The position numbers and the translations under genes were made by a program. Below, piece by piece: positions 9,547 to 18,483 of a stretch of DNA of 64,000 nt. Where the stretch lies: positions 62,001 to 126,000 of the forward strand of contig RXIY01000021.1 of NCBI GenBank assembly GCA_003963405.1. Reading direction: 5' to 3'. The stretch's first letter is position 1; every line of letters starts with the position of its first letter. The notes under the pieces were generated by a model, which was not told the DNA's origin, ran no database searches, and saw only the letters and a program-made list of their open reading frames with translations. The stretch is from Hyphomicrobiales bacterium (GTDB taxonomy: Bacteria > Pseudomonadota > Alphaproteobacteria > Rhizobiales > Beijerinckiaceae).

Positions 9547-10008
9547 TCATCCCTTGAAGGCGGCTTCCAGCCCGGCGATGTCGAGCTTGACCATGCCGAG
9601 CATCGCCTGCATTGCGCGCCCGGCGGCGGCGCGGTCCGGAGCCGTCAGCAGGCGCGGCAGGACTTCGGGCACGATCTGCCAGGAGAGGCCGAAACGGTCT
9701 TTCAGCCAGCCGCATCGATTCTCGGCGCCGCCGTCGGCGAGCAGCGCCGCCCAAAGCCGGTCGGTTTCTTCCTGATCCTTGGTCATCACCGAGATCGAGA
9801 CGGCGTCGTTCAGCGTGACGTAATCGCCCATGTTCAGCGCCTGATAGGGCGTACCCGCGAGGGTGAAGAGGGCCGTCAGCGCCGGCTCGCCGGGGTTCGG
9901 CCGAAAGACGGTCTCGAGTTCCGAACCGGGCAGGAGCGAGACGTAAAAGCGGGCCGCTTCCTCGGCCTGATCGCGAAAAGCCAGGCAGGTCCGCACTTTT
10001 GCATGCAT
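9547..10008 (-). CDS. VOC-fold (PhnB-like) protein
   Basis: A 153-residue vicinal-oxygen-chelate protein of the PhnB/3-demethylubiquinone methyltransferase-like group. Visible features are RTCLAFRDQAEEAARFYVSLLP, TLAGTPYQALNMGD and CGWLKDRFGLSWQIVPEVL, the usual pattern of this group. The tail AMLGMVKLDIAGLEAAFKG is also typical. Such proteins lack a known reaction in most cases. It is divergent from a MarR regulator, with a perfect 12-bp palindrome between them, so regulation by that MarR protein is likely. Confidence 0.82.
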   Translation of the reverse strand: MHAKVRTCLAFRDQAEEAARFYVSLLPGSELETVFRPNPGEPALTALFTLAGTPYQALNMGDYVTLNDAVSISVMTKDQEETDRLWAALLADGGAENRCGWLKDRFGLSWQIVPEVLPRLLTAPDRAAAGRAMQAMLGMVKLDIAGLEAAFKG

Positions 10009-10043
10009 CGGCCGTTTCCTTCCTCTGGACGAAATCCATAAAT

Positions 10044-10055
10044 GTTGATATCAAC
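10044..10055. promoter_or_regulatory. Palindromic operator candidate for the adjacent MarR regulator
   Basis: GTTGATATCAAC is a perfect 12-bp palindrome located between the divergent VOC gene (start 10008) and marR (start 10067). MarR-type dimers bind such short AT-centred dyads, usually overlapping promoters of divergent genes. It lies 12 bp before the marR start, so it may allow autoregulation. Confidence 0.6.
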
Positions 10056-10066
10056 CTATATACGCC

Positions 10067-10507
10067 ATGTCAAAGTCGCTTCCCCTCGAGGTCGTCCATG
10101 AGATTCGAGACGCTTGCCTCTGCCTCGCGACGCAAAGGGCGGCGCGTCAGCTTGCGCGGCGCTTCGACCGGGCCTTTGCGCCGGTCGGACTCACCAATGG
10201 GCAGTTTTCGCTGATGATGGCGCTGAACGCCCCGCAGGCGCCGACCGTCGGCAGGCTTGCCGACTTTCTCGCCATGGACCGCACGACGCTGACGGCCGCG
10301 CTCAAATCGCTGGAGAGGCGCGGGCTCGTGCGGGTCGCCATCCATGAGAAGGACAAGCGCGCGCGGCGCGTGTCGCTCACCGACGACGGGCGCGCCGCCC
10401 TCGAGCAGGCGGTCCCGACCTGGCGCGCGACTCATGCGGCTCTGGAGCAGGAGCTCGCACAAATGGATAGCGACGCGCTTCGCGAATCGCTTCGTAAAAT
10501 CCGCTGA
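10067..10507 (+). CDS. MarR family transcriptional regulator
   Basis: A 146-residue winged-helix protein. The recognition region TVGRLADFLAMDRTTLTAALKSLERRGLV followed by the wing (HEKDKRARRVSLTDDGRAAL) is the MarR signature. Flanking helices would form the dimer interface. It stands between two VOC-fold genes, one divergent (9547-10008) and one 20 bp downstream on the same strand. It probably controls both in response to a small lipophilic or electrophilic compound; the ligand is unknown. A palindrome at 10044-10055 is a likely binding site. Confidence 0.92.
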   Translation: MSKSLPLEVVHEIRDACLCLATQRAARQLARRFDRAFAPVGLTNGQFSLMMALNAPQAPTVGRLADFLAMDRTTLTAALKSLERRGLVRVAIHEKDKRARRVSLTDDGRAALEQAVPTWRATHAALEQELAQMDSDALRESLRKIR

Positions 10508-10527
10508 CTTCTACGAAGGAGGACAAC

Positions 10528-11022
10528 ATGGGCGAGAAGGTGAAGCCGGTCCCGGAGGGCGCGCATACGCTGACGCCTCACATTGTCTGCGCCGGCGCCG
10601 CCGAGGCGATCAAATTCTACAAGAAGGCCTTCGGCGCGACGGAGCTGATGCGTCTGCCGGGGCCGGACGGCCGGCTGATGCACGCGAGCGTCAGGATCGG
10701 CGATTCTATGCTCATGCTGGTCGATGAAATGCCGGAGTGGGGCGCGCTCGGCCCCAGGGCGCTCAAGGGGACGCCCGTGACGATCCACGTCGCCGTGCCG
10801 AATGTCGATGAGGTTTTCGCGCAGGCTGTGGCGGCTGGCGCCACGGTGAAGATGCCCGTCGCCGACATGTTCTGGGGCGATCGATATGGAATCGTCGTCG
10901 ATCCCTTCGGCCATGAGTGGTCCATCGCCACGCATGTCCGCGACATGACTCCGGAGGAGATCGCCGCAGCCGGCCGCGAGGCGATGAGCAAAGGCTGCGC
11001 GGAGGCGCAGAAGACCGCATGA
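10528..11022 (+). CDS. VOC-fold (glyoxalase/PhnB-like) protein
   Basis: A 164-residue VOC protein starting at an ATG with AAGGAGG upstream. Features are HIVCAGAAEAIKFYKKAFGATELMR, HASVRIGDSMLMLVDEMPEWG, and the second-module WGDRYGIVVDPFGHEWSIATH, typical of the group annotated as glyoxalase/bleomycin-resistance. The potential metal ligands (H of HIVC, E of WSIATH region) are only partly conserved, so enzymatic activity is unproven. It is 20 bp downstream of marR and probably in its operon. Confidence 0.85.
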   Translation: MGEKVKPVPEGAHTLTPHIVCAGAAEAIKFYKKAFGATELMRLPGPDGRLMHASVRIGDSMLMLVDEMPEWGALGPRALKGTPVTIHVAVPNVDEVFAQAVAAGATVKMPVADMFWGDRYGIVVDPFGHEWSIATHVRDMTPEEIAAAGREAMSKGCAEAQKTA

Positions 11023-11127
11023 AGCGCCGATGAGGCGGCCGTCGTCCCGGCGTGTCTGGCGCCGCGAGACGATGCGCACTTGCGTCGCCTCGCGTCCCTC
11101 GCCATATCCGGCGCAGGGAGGATCAGC

Positions 11128-11613
11128 ATGGCCGCCACACCGCTCGATAACAGCGCCTCGACGCCGGCGCTGCGCTTGCATGCGCTCGACAGCGAAGACC
11201 TCGCGCTCCTTTCCGCTCATGTGCAGGACGCGCTGGTGCGCGTCGGCGACATCGCCTATTTGCCGGGCAAGCGCCGCTTTGCGCTCGTGGGCTCGCGCTT
11301 CGATTGGGCGGCCGAAATGGAAGGGCGGCTCGAACGCTGCCGGGCCGGGCTGCATTTCGAGGGCGTGCAGCGGGTGCGATGCGCGCGCGTCTCCCGCGAC
11401 GAGCCCGACGCCATTCTCGAGCTTCTCGCCGTCACCTTCGAGCCGGGTCCAGAGGCTCCGGGAGGCGTTGTTCGCCTGACCTTCGCAGGCGGCGCCGCGA
11501 TCTGCCTCGATGTCGAATGCGTCGAGGCTCAGCTGTGCGACATCGGGCCACGCTGGAAAACGGCGGCCCGACCCACCCACGAACTCAACGTCCGCGAGGC
11601 GGGCGCGCCCTGA
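11128..11613 (+). CDS. DUF2948 family protein
   Basis: A 161-residue protein; the start at the ATG at 11128 follows GGGAGGA. The pattern LRLHALDSEDLALLSAHVQDA, LPGKRRFALVGSRFDWA, and LTFAGGAAICLDVECVEAQL matches DUF2948, a family found next to hisD in alphaproteobacteria. Its role is unknown. It is about 100 bp upstream of hisD and co-oriented. The gene order DUF2948-hisD-UPF0262-phosphatase supports the call. Confidence 0.88.
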   Translation: MAATPLDNSASTPALRLHALDSEDLALLSAHVQDALVRVGDIAYLPGKRRFALVGSRFDWAAEMEGRLERCRAGLHFEGVQRVRCARVSRDEPDAILELLAVTFEPGPEAPGGVVRLTFAGGAAICLDVECVEAQLCDIGPRWKTAARPTHELNVREAGAP

Positions 11614-11688
11614 AGGCAGGGTTCCCGCGGGGAGGTCGGACCCCCGGGCTTCATCAAACTTGACGAAGGCGCTTCGGCAAGGTCATGA

Positions 11689-11708
11689 CAACCGGGAAAA
11701 CCCGGTTG
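11689..11708 (+). promoter_or_regulatory. Perfect hairpin just upstream of hisD
   Basis: CAACCGGG (11689-11696) pairs perfectly with CCCGGTTG (11701-11708) around an AAAA loop, 9 bp before the probable hisD start at 11718. The 3' side of the stem touches the purine-rich ribosome-binding region. There is no T-run, so it is not a terminator. A role in translation or mRNA stability is inference. Confidence 0.45.
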
Positions 11709-11717
11709 GAGATGGAA

Positions 11718-13019
11718 ATGACCCTGCGTTTGGACGCCGCCGCCCCTGACTTCGAGCAGCAGTTCGTGGCTCTGCTCGCCATGAAGCGGGAGTCGTCCCA
11801 GGATGTCGACGCGACCGTTCGCGCCATCATCGAGGATGTGGTCGCGCGCGGCGACGAGGCGCTGATCGATTATTCCAAGCGGTTCGACCGGATCGACCTC
11901 GCGCAGACCGGCATCGCCGTCAGCGCCGCCGAGGTGACGTCGGCGGAATCCAAGTGCTCGAAGGAGCAGCTCGCGGCGCTCGATCTCGCGCTCGAGCGCA
12001 TCACCGCCTTCCACGAGAAGCAGAAGCCGCAGGATCTGCGCTACCGCGACGCGGCGGGCGTCGAACTCGGCTGGCGCTGGTCGCCGCTCGACTCCGTCGG
12101 TCTCTACGTGCCGGGCGGCACGGCGGCCTATCCGTCCTCCGTGCTGATGAATGTCGTGCCGGCGAAGGTCGCGGGCGTGAAGCGCATCGTGATGGTCGTG
12201 CCGACGCCCGGCGGCCATGTCGAGCCGCTGGTGCTCGCCGCCGCGCGGCGTTCCGGCATCGATGAGATCTACCGCGTCGGCGGGGCGCAGGCCGTGGCGG
12301 CTCTGGCCTATGGAACGAAGACGATCGCGCCTGTCGCCAAGATCGTCGGCCCCGGCAACGCCTGGGTCGCGGCCGCCAAGCGCCGCGTCTTCGGCCAGGT
12401 CGGCATCGACATGATCGCCGGCCCTTCCGAGGTGCTGGTGCTCGCCGACAAGACCGCGAACCCCGACTGGATCGCCGCCGATCTTCTCGCGCAGGCGGAG
12501 CACGACGAGTCGGCGCAATCCATCCTGATCACTGACAGCGCCGAGATCGCCGACGCCACCGTCGCGGCGGTCGAGCGTCACCTTTCGACCCTCTCGCGCC
12601 ACGAGATCGCCGGCGCCTCCTGGCGTGACTATGGCGCGGTGATTCTCGTCGAGAAACTCTCGGACTCCCTGCCGCTCGCCAATCGCATCGCGGCCGAGCA
12701 TCTCGAAATCATCAGCGAGGACGCCGAGGAGCTCGCGGCGCGCGTCTCCAACGCCGGCGCGATCTTCATCGGCGCCTATACGCCGGAGGCCGTCGGCGAT
12801 TATGTCGGCGGCAGCAATCACGTGCTGCCGACCGCGCGCTCGGCGCGCTTCTCCTCCGGCCTGAGCGTACTCGATTTCGTGAAGCGCACCTCCATCCTGA
12901 AATGCGACGCCGACTCGCTGCGCGCCATCGGCGCCGCGGCGGTGACGCTGGGCGACGCCGAGGGCCTCCAGGCGCATGCGCGCTCCGTTTCGATCCGGCT
13001 CAATTCGCTCGGGGCCTAG
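11718..13019 (+). CDS. hisD: Histidinol dehydrogenase
   Basis: From the ATG at 11718 the protein has 433 residues, the usual HisD length; the frame also has starts at 11685 and 11712. It is a zinc- and NAD-dependent enzyme that oxidises L-histidinol to histidine in two steps. Family motifs are present: [55 protein letters not shown] and [15 protein letters not shown]. The C-terminal catalytic region has AAEHLEI and [12 protein letters not shown]0262 begins 1 bp after the stop, so translation is probably coupled. Confidence 0.97.
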   Translation: MTLRLDAAAPDFEQQFVALLAMKRESSQDVDATVRAIIEDVVARGDEALIDYSKRFDRIDLAQTGIAVSAAEVTSAESKCSKEQLAALDLALERITAFHEKQKPQDLRYRDAAGVELGWRWSPLDSVGLYVPGGTAAYPSSVLMNVVPAKVAGVKRIVMVVPTPGGHVEPLVLAAARRSGIDEIYRVGGAQAVAALAYGTKTIAPVAKIVGPGNAWVAAAKRRVFGQVGIDMIAGPSEVLVLADKTANPDWIAADLLAQAEHDESAQSILITDSAEIADATVAAVERHLSTLSRHEIAGASWRDYGAVILVEKLSDSLPLANRIAAEHLEIISEDAEELAARVSNAGAIFIGAYTPEAVGDYVGGSNHVLPTARSARFSSGLSVLDFVKRTSILKCDADSLRAIGAAAVTLGDAEGLQAHARSVSIRLNSLGA

Positions 13020-13020
13020 G

Positions 13021-13500
13021 GTGGACGCAGCCGCGCAGAATCGCCTGATTTCGGTCACGCTCGACGAGAATTCGATCGGGCGTGGCTCGGCCGACCAGGA
13101 ACATGAGCGCGCCATCGCGGTCTACGACCTCATCGAGGACAACAGCTTCGCCCTCGTCGGCCATGAAGCCGGTCCTTACGCGCTGCATATTTCGCTTGTC
13201 GACGCGCGGCTCGTCTTCGAGATCAAGGACAGCGCCGGCGTCGTCATCATCACGCATATTTTGTCGCTGACCCCCTTCAGGCGCATTCTGAAGGATTATT
13301 TTCTGATCTGCGAAAGCTACTACGCCGCGATACGAACGGCGACGCCGAGCCGCATCGAGGCGATCGACATGGGCCGGCGCGGCCTTCACAACGAGGGGGC
13401 CCTGCTTCTTGCCGAGCGTCTCAAGGGCAAGATCGAGACGGACGCCGACACGGCGCGGCGCCTGTTCACACTGATCACGGCGCTGCACTGGAAGGGCTGA
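13021..13500 (+). CDS. UPF0262 family protein
   Basis: A 159-residue protein with a GTG start at 13021, directly after the hisD stop. The sequence [48 protein letters not shown] and the end [11 protein letters not shown] define UPF0262, an alphaproteobacterial family of unknown function that nearly always follows hisD. A longer frame overlapping hisD has no support. The phosphatase gene follows after 75 bp. Confidence 0.93.
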   Translation: MDAAAQNRLISVTLDENSIGRGSADQEHERAIAVYDLIEDNSFALVGHEAGPYALHISLVDARLVFEIKDSAGVVIITHILSLTPFRRILKDYFLICESYYAAIRTATPSRIEAIDMGRRGLHNEGALLLAERLKGKIETDADTARRLFTLITALHWKG

Positions 13501-13575
13501 CCGGCCTTTGTATTTGCGAACTCATGGCCATCTTGACAGCGGGCCAGCCCCCTCGGCGCCAGACAAGCCTCGGCG

Positions 13576-14016
13576 ATGACGCGACCGCAATCAATACTCT
13601 TCGCCTGCACGATGAATACGGTGCGCTCGCCCATGGCGGAAGCGATCGCGCGGCATTACTTCGGGCGCGAAATCTACTTTGCTTCCGCCGGGCTGAAACG
13701 CGGCGATCCCGATCCCTTCGCTGTCGCGGCCATGGAGGAGATCGGCGTCGACATGAGCCGGCACCGGCCGCAGACCTTCGAGGATCTCGAAGACTCGAAT
13801 TTCGACCTCATCATCACGCTGTCGCCAGAAGCGCATCACAAGGCGCTCGAATTCACCCGCGCCATGGCCGTCGATGTCGTCTATTGGCCGACGCCCGACG
13901 CGACTGTCGCGCAAGGGTCGCGGGACGCCATTCTTTCCGCCTATCGGGACGTGCGGGACAGGCTGACCGCGCGCATCAGAGAGCTTCTCGGGCGCGCGCC
14001 CGTCGCCGGCGGCTGA
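13576..14016 (+). CDS. Low molecular weight protein-tyrosine phosphatase-like protein
   Basis: A 146-residue protein of the low-molecular-weight phosphatase/arsenate reductase fold. The P-loop is CTMNTVRSP: the nucleophile Cys and the Arg are kept, but the usual Gly and second Cys of CxGNxCRS are replaced. The general-acid Asp may be in YWPTPDATV. This variant is characteristic of the copy that sits after UPF0262 in alphaproteobacteria. The altered P-loop leaves its substrate uncertain. It completes the DUF2948-hisD-UPF0262-phosphatase cluster; infA-maf, often next, is at 658-1539 here. Confidence 0.87.
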   Translation: MTRPQSILFACTMNTVRSPMAEAIARHYFGREIYFASAGLKRGDPDPFAVAAMEEIGVDMSRHRPQTFEDLEDSNFDLIITLSPEAHHKALEFTRAMAVDVVYWPTPDATVAQGSRDAILSAYRDVRDRLTARIRELLGRAPVAGG

Positions 14017-14019
14017 GCC

Positions 14020-15186
14020 TTACTTTTTCATCCGCGCGCAAAACCGCTGGGCCAACGCGATCAATTGCCGGTCGGTTCCCTTTCGGCCGACGAAGGAGAG
14101 GGCGACAGGGGCCTCGCTCGATGGCAATGGCAGGCTGATCTGCGGCAGACCGAAATAGCTTGCAATCAGGAACAGCCGGAACATCTGGTAGCGCCTTGCG
14201 TCGAGCTGCTCTTCGCTCTCGGTGAGCAGCGGCGCGCGGAACGGCGTCGTCGGCATCACGAGGAAGCCCGTCTCTCCAAGCAGGGCGTCGATACGGCCGC
14301 GCGTCTCCTCACGAAAGGCGAGGGCGGCATTCTTCTGATCTGCCGTCACCTTGGAGGCGATGGCGAAACGCTCCTCCACGCCCTTGCCGAAGGTCGGATG
14401 CTGCGCCGTGATCCAGCCGCCGTGCGAGGCCCAGGCCTCATGCGCCTGGAGATTGCGAAAATACGCGAGCGCCGTCTTGAAGAACTCCTCGTCGAGGCGC
14501 CCCTCGCGCCAGCGCCCGCCCTTGAGCATGTCGACCGCCGGGGCGGCGGCCGTGGCGAAGGCCGTCTCGACGCCGTGGAACGCGTCACTGAGCAGGACGG
14601 CTTCGTCATAGCCGCGATCGTCCGCGTCCGGCGGCAGCAGCGCGTCGCCGACGTTTCTCATGCGGTCGAGGTCGCGCGCGAACCAGCCGATCACGTCCAG
14701 AGAGGGCGCCAGCGGGATGACGCCCTCCATCGGAATGGCGCCATGGGACGAGCGGAATCCGAAAACGCCGCAAAACGCGGCGGGCGCGCGGCAGGAGCCC
14801 GCCGTATCGGTGCCAATGGCGAAATTCACGAGGGCGGCGGCGACAGCCACGGCGGAGCCGGAGGACGAGCCGCCGGGGTGACGGTCCGGGTCCGCCGGAT
14901 TGATCGGCGTGCCGTAATGTGGATTGGCGCCCATCAGGCTGTAGGCCATCTCGTCCATATGCGCCTTGCCGACGAGGCGCGCGCCGGCGCCGAGCAGCCT
15001 GTCGACGACGACGGCGTTGGCGCGCGCTGGCGGATGCGTCGCCGCCCATTGCGGATGGCCGTTCGTCGAGACCTGGCCGGCGACGTCGATATTCTCCTTG
15101 ACGACAAAGGTCGCCCCCGAGAGGGAGCCGGAGCCGTCCGCGCCTTCGTTCAAAACGACCGAGATCGCGCCCACATCGGCTTTCAT
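14020..15186 (-). CDS. Amidase signature family hydrolase
   Basis: I start it at the ATG at 15186 (MKADVGAISVVLNEG), giving 388 residues; the frame extends to 15495 but the extra part is not amidase-like. The Ser-cisSer-Lys triad region is visible: Lys in FVVKENIDVAG, GGSSSGSAVAVAAALV, and the nucleophile Ser in GTDTAGSCRAPAAFCG. The rest resembles short amidases such as AtzE/AtzF or GatA-like proteins, which cleave carboxamides. The substrate is unknown. It is convergent with the phosphatase gene, 3 bp between stops. Confidence 0.88.
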   Translation of the reverse strand: MKADVGAISVVLNEGADGSGSLSGATFVVKENIDVAGQVSTNGHPQWAATHPPARANAVVVDRLLGAGARLVGKAHMDEMAYSLMGANPHYGTPINPADPDRHPGGSSSGSAVAVAAALVNFAIGTDTAGSCRAPAAFCGVFGFRSSHGAIPMEGVIPLAPSLDVIGWFARDLDRMRNVGDALLPPDADDRGYDEAVLLSDAFHGVETAFATAAAPAVDMLKGGRWREGRLDEEFFKTALAYFRNLQAHEAWASHGGWITAQHPTFGKGVEERFAIASKVTADQKNAALAFREETRGRIDALLGETGFLVMPTTPFRAPLLTESEEQLDARRYQMFRLFLIASYFGLPQISLPLPSSEAPVALSFVGRKGTDRQLIALAQRFCARMKK

Positions 15187-15310
15187 CGCGCCAACCTTTG
15201 CAGCTCGAGGGCAATTAAGTTGGACGGCCGCCGCGAGTCCCGCGCGGCGCCGTCCGTTCACTATACATAGATTTGCTACGAAGGCGCGAAATCGGCGGGC
15301 GGGCGCGAGA

Positions 15311-15547
15311 TTACCAGCGGTGCCAATACGGCCTGCGCCAGCCCCAGCCGCCCCATTGTCCGCCACGCCGGCAGCCGCCCCATGGGCCGCGATGTCCATA
15401 AGGGCCGCAGCCGCCCCAAACCTTCTCGATGGGCGCGTCCACGCCGGCGATCTTCTGGAGCGGCATCGCCCGAGCGGCCCCTGGCGCCAAGGCAAGAACG
15501 AGCCCGGCGCTCAAAACAGCCGAGGCGACAAGCGTTCTGAAATTCAT
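15311..15547 (-). CDS. Small secreted Gly/Trp/Arg-rich protein (GCG-type)
   Basis: From the ATG at 15547 the protein has 78 residues with a clear signal peptide (MNFRTLVASAVLSAGL to AARAMP, about 25 residues). The mature part holds VWGGCGPYGHRGPWGGC and then a Gly-Trp-Arg-rich tail ending RRPYWHRW. This resembles the small proteins of Hyphomicrobiales named after a GCG prefix followed by Cys/Arg/Pro/Asn repeats. Function is unknown; it could be an envelope or metal-binding peptide. The frame is open to 15601, but the signal peptide fixes the start. Confidence 0.65.
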   Translation of the reverse strand: MNFRTLVASAVLSAGLVLALAPGAARAMPLQKIAGVDAPIEKVWGGCGPYGHRGPWGGCRRGGQWGGWGWRRPYWHRW

Positions 15548-15716
15548 CTGCACCTCCCAATCGCAGACAGCCGGCCCATTGGGGCCAGGAAGCTGTCGCA
15601 TAGGGAAATCTACAGCCGGAGCAGGTGGATGCTACGCGAATCGCGAGGCACGGTAAAAAAGCGGGAGGGATCTCGCCGATAAATCTCTCTCGGAGAAGGC
15701 GGCTGATCGAAAACTT

Positions 15717-15793
15717 TGGTCGGAGTGAGAGGATTCGAACCTCCGACCCCCTCGTCCCGAACGAGGTGCGCTACCAGGCTGCGCTACACTCCG
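15717..15793 (-). tRNA. tRNA-Pro (CGG)
   Basis: Read on the minus strand the sequence begins CGGAGTG and ends CACTCCG-A-CCA, giving a perfect 7-bp acceptor stem with an encoded CCA. The D arm contains AGCGCAGCCTGGTAGCGC. The anticodon stem CCTCG/CGAGG encloses TTCGGGA with anticodon CGG. The T arm is GGTTCGAATCC. It lies between the small secreted protein gene and folA. Confidence 0.97.
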
Positions 15794-15894
15794 AACCGGC
15801 GGCCGTGTCGGCCGCTGTTGAGGGGCCTTATAGCCATTGAGAGGCGTCCCCGCAACTGGTCTCTGGTCGATATTTTTATGCCTTGCGCGAGATT

Positions 15895-16419
15895 TTACGC
15901 CTTGCGCAAGTCTCGCCTGAGCAGGGTCACGAACGCAAAGTCGGCTTCGTCTTTTTCCCCGCGCGGCGGGGCGTCGCGGGCGATTTCCTCCCATTCCGCG
16001 GGGTGCAGGGCGGGAAAATGGGCGTCGCCGGGAAGGTCGAGGTCGACCTCGGTCAGTTCAATTATCGCGGTCTGGTCGAGTAGCGCCCGGTAAATTTCCG
16101 CCCCGCCAGCCACAATGATCTCGTCCGATCCCATCTCCCGAGCGATTCGGCGGGCGAGTTCGAGCGATTCGTCGATGCTGCGCGCCACGTGGGCGCCGGG
16201 CGCGGCGAAGTCCGGCCGACGCGTGACGACCACGCTCTCGCGGCCGGGGAGGGGCCGGCCAATCGAGTCCCATGTGCGCCGACCCATGATCATGGGTCGG
16301 CCCCAGGTGCGCGCCTTGTAGCGTTTCAGATCGGTCGAGAGCCGCCACGGCAGGCCATTGCCGACCCCGATTACGCCATTCTGCGCGCGCGCCACGACCG
16401 CCACGAGCTTCGGTTTCAT
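15895..16419 (-). CDS. folA: Dihydrofolate reductase
   Basis: A 174-residue enzyme that reduces dihydrofolate with NADPH, renewing the folate used by thymidylate synthase. Active-site motifs are NGVIGVGNGLPWRLSTDLK (substrate side), RPMIMGRRTWDSIGRPLPGR (NADPH) and IIVAGGAEIYRAL. Length and order are normal. It is 9 bp downstream of thyA on the same strand, the common thyA-folA operon, so both halves of the thymidylate cycle are expressed together. Confidence 0.96.
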   Translation of the reverse strand: MKPKLVAVVARAQNGVIGVGNGLPWRLSTDLKRYKARTWGRPMIMGRRTWDSIGRPLPGRESVVVTRRPDFAAPGAHVARSIDESLELARRIAREMGSDEIIVAGGAEIYRALLDQTAIIELTEVDLDLPGDAHFPALHPAEWEEIARDAPPRGEKDEADFAFVTLLRRDLRKA

Positions 16420-16428
16420 GCGTCTCCT

Positions 16429-17235
16429 TCAGACAGAGATGGGAGCGGAGATCGCTGGCCAGGGGTCGTAACCCTCGACCGAGATGTCCTCGTAGCGGAA
16501 GTCGAAAAGCGAGTTGACGGCCGGGTTTAGCCTCAGTCGGGGCAGGGGCCTCGGCGCGCGGGTCAGTTGCAGCCGCGCCTGCTCCAGGTGATTCAGGTAA
16601 AGATGCGCGTCGCCGAAACTGTGGATGAAATCCCCCGCGACGCAGCCTGTCGCCTGCGCCACCATATGGGTGAGGAGGGCGTAGCTTGCGATGTTGAAGG
16701 GAACCCCGAGGAAGACATCGGCCGAGCGCTGATAAAGCTGGCAGGACAGGCGTTTTTTTCCATCGACTTCGGCGACGTGGAATTGAAACAGGCAGTGGCA
16801 CGGCGGGAGCGCCATTCTGTCGATCTCCGCCGGGTTCCAGGCGGTGACGATCAGCCGGCGTGAGAAGGGGTTGCGTCTGATCTCGTCCACGAGCCAGGCA
16901 ATCTGGTCGATAACCTCGCCGGACGGCGCCGGCCAGGCGCGCCACTGGGCGCCATAGACTGGCCCGAGGTCGCCGTTTCCGTCGGCCCATTCGTCCCAGA
17001 TCGTGACGCCGTTTTCCCGAAGGTAGGCGATATTTGTTTCGCCCTTGAGAAACCACAGTAATTCGTGGATGACCGATTTTACATGCACCCGCTTTGTCGT
17101 CACGAGCGGAAAGCCCGAAGCGAGATCGAAGCGCATCTGATGCCCGAAGATGGAGAGGGCGCCCGTGCCCGTGCGGTCCTCCTTTCGGACGCCCTCGCGC
17201 AGAATTTTGTCGAGCAGGTCGAGATAGGGACGCAT
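16429..17235 (-). CDS. thyA: Thymidylate synthase
   Basis: Starting at the ATG at 17235 ([15 protein letters not shown]) the protein has 268 residues. The frame is open to 17610, but the upstream part is not ThyA-like. The catalytic Cys is in [17 protein letters not shown] near the N-terminus, the phosphate-binding Arg in [14 protein letters not shown] and the C-terminal [13 protein letters not shown] are conserved. It methylates dUMP to dTMP using methylene-tetrahydrofolate. folA follows after 9 bp. Confidence 0.97.
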   Translation of the reverse strand: MRPYLDLLDKILREGVRKEDRTGTGALSIFGHQMRFDLASGFPLVTTKRVHVKSVIHELLWFLKGETNIAYLRENGVTIWDEWADGNGDLGPVYGAQWRAWPAPSGEVIDQIAWLVDEIRRNPFSRRLIVTAWNPAEIDRMALPPCHCLFQFHVAEVDGKKRLSCQLYQRSADVFLGVPFNIASYALLTHMVAQATGCVAGDFIHSFGDAHLYLNHLEQARLQLTRAPRPLPRLRLNPAVNSLFDFRYEDISVEGYDPWPAISAPISV

Positions 17236-17410
17236 GGCTTTAGCGGGGCGCCTCTTACGCTGATCAGGAGCGGGTTTCCTAACATCTGGCGAGCGCCCGC
17301 GCCAAATCCTCGCCGCTTCCGTCGCGACCCGGTCTTTGCAGCCGGGTCGGGGCGTCCCTATATTCTTTCCTCGATGGGGAGCCTCGCTCCCCGTAAAAGA
17401 GGATGTGCAG

Positions 17411-18427
17411 ATGTTGCGGTTTCTTGCGCAAAAGCGCGGATCGCTGATTTCATTGTGTCTTGCGGCTCTGCTCGCGCTGGCGCCGGCCATTGCCGAGGCG
17501 CGTATGGGCGGGGGCGGCAGCTTCGGCAGCCGGGGCTCGCGGACGTGGTCCGCGCCGCCGTCGACCCGCACCGCGCCGGGAACGGCCTCGCCCTTCGAAC
17601 GTAGCGACACGGCGCGGCCGGGCTACGGCATGGGCCAGCAGCAGCCGGGCTGGAACAGCCCCGCCTATGGCGGCTCCTCCTTCGGACGCGGCCTGCTCGG
17701 CGGTCTCGCGGGCGGTCTGCTCGGCGCCGGCCTGTTCGGCATGCTGACCGGCAACGGCTTCTTCGGCGGCATCGGCGGCTTCATGTCCGTCATCGGCTTC
17801 CTGATGCAGATCGCCCTGATCGTGTTCCTGGCGCGCATGGCCTTCGCCTGGTGGCAGCGGCGCAATGCGCCGGCGGGCGTCGGTCCGCAGGGCTCGACCT
17901 TCTCCTTCACGGGCGGCGCGCCCTTTGGCGGCCGCGCGGGCGGGGGCGGCCTCGGCGGAGCGCCATTCGGCTTCGGCGGCGGCGGTCCGGGCCGGCAGCG
18001 CCCGGCGACGACGCCGATCCGCGTCGCGCCCGAGGATTTCAACGCCTTCGAGCGTCTGCTTAGCGAGTCGCAGGCCGCCTACAGCCGCGAGGACATGGGC
18101 GCGCTGCGCGCCGTGGCGACGCCGGAGATGGTGCGGCATTTCGATGAGGAGCTGGACGCCAACCGCCGCAAGGGCCTGGTCAACCGAGTCACGGATGTGA
18201 AGCTCCTGCAAGGCGATCTCTCGGAGGCCTGGCGCGAGGGCTCGGACGAATACGCCACCGTCGCCATGCGCTTCGCGCTCAACGACGAGATGGTGGACCG
18301 CTCGACGGGCAAGCCCGCGCCGGGCTCTCAGGGCCCGTCGGAAGCGACCGAGGTCTGGACCTTCCGCCGCCCGGCGGGCGCCGGCCCTCAGGGCTGGAAG
18401 CTCTCGGGGATCCAGCAGGCGGCGTAA
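17411..18427 (+). CDS. TIM44-like domain protein, exported/membrane-bound
   Basis: A 338-residue protein from the ATG at 17411. A signal peptide covers about residues 1-30 ([16 protein letters not shown]). A Gly/Ser-rich stretch follows, then glycine-zipper hydrophobic segments ([15 protein letters not shown] and [20 protein letters not shown], about 90-150), then a Gly-rich linker. The C-terminal TIM44/MBA1-like domain (about 200-335) has [20 protein letters not shown] and VRHFDEEL. Bacterial members such as Caulobacter TimA are related to the mitochondrial import motor subunit but their role is unclear. A strong terminator follows. Confidence 0.85.
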   Translation: MLRFLAQKRGSLISLCLAALLALAPAIAEARMGGGGSFGSRGSRTWSAPPSTRTAPGTASPFERSDTARPGYGMGQQQPGWNSPAYGGSSFGRGLLGGLAGGLLGAGLFGMLTGNGFFGGIGGFMSVIGFLMQIALIVFLARMAFAWWQRRNAPAGVGPQGSTFSFTGGAPFGGRAGGGGLGGAPFGFGGGGPGRQRPATTPIRVAPEDFNAFERLLSESQAAYSREDMGALRAVATPEMVRHFDEELDANRRKGLVNRVTDVKLLQGDLSEAWREGSDEYATVAMRFALNDEMVDRSTGKPAPGSQGPSEATEVWTFRRPAGAGPQGWKLSGIQQAA

Positions 18428-18450
18428 CGGCTCAAAGGCTGATAATGAGA

Positions 18451-18480
18451 GGCGCTCCCTCCCCGGAGGGGGCGCCTTTT
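18451..18480 (+). terminator. Rho-independent terminator after the TIM44-like gene
   Basis: GGCGCTCCCTCC (18451-18462) pairs with GGAGGGGGCGCC (18465-18476) apart from one G-T pair, and TTTT follows. It lies 24 bp after the TIM44-like stop and overlaps the 5' end of the open frame of hrpB, so hrpB probably starts downstream of it. Confidence 0.8.
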
Positions 18481-18483
18481 GCT

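Noticed and set aside
11529-13115. Minus-strand frame of 528 codons
   Set aside because: Shadow of hisD with strong codon-mirror composition; hisD motifs are complete on the plus strand.
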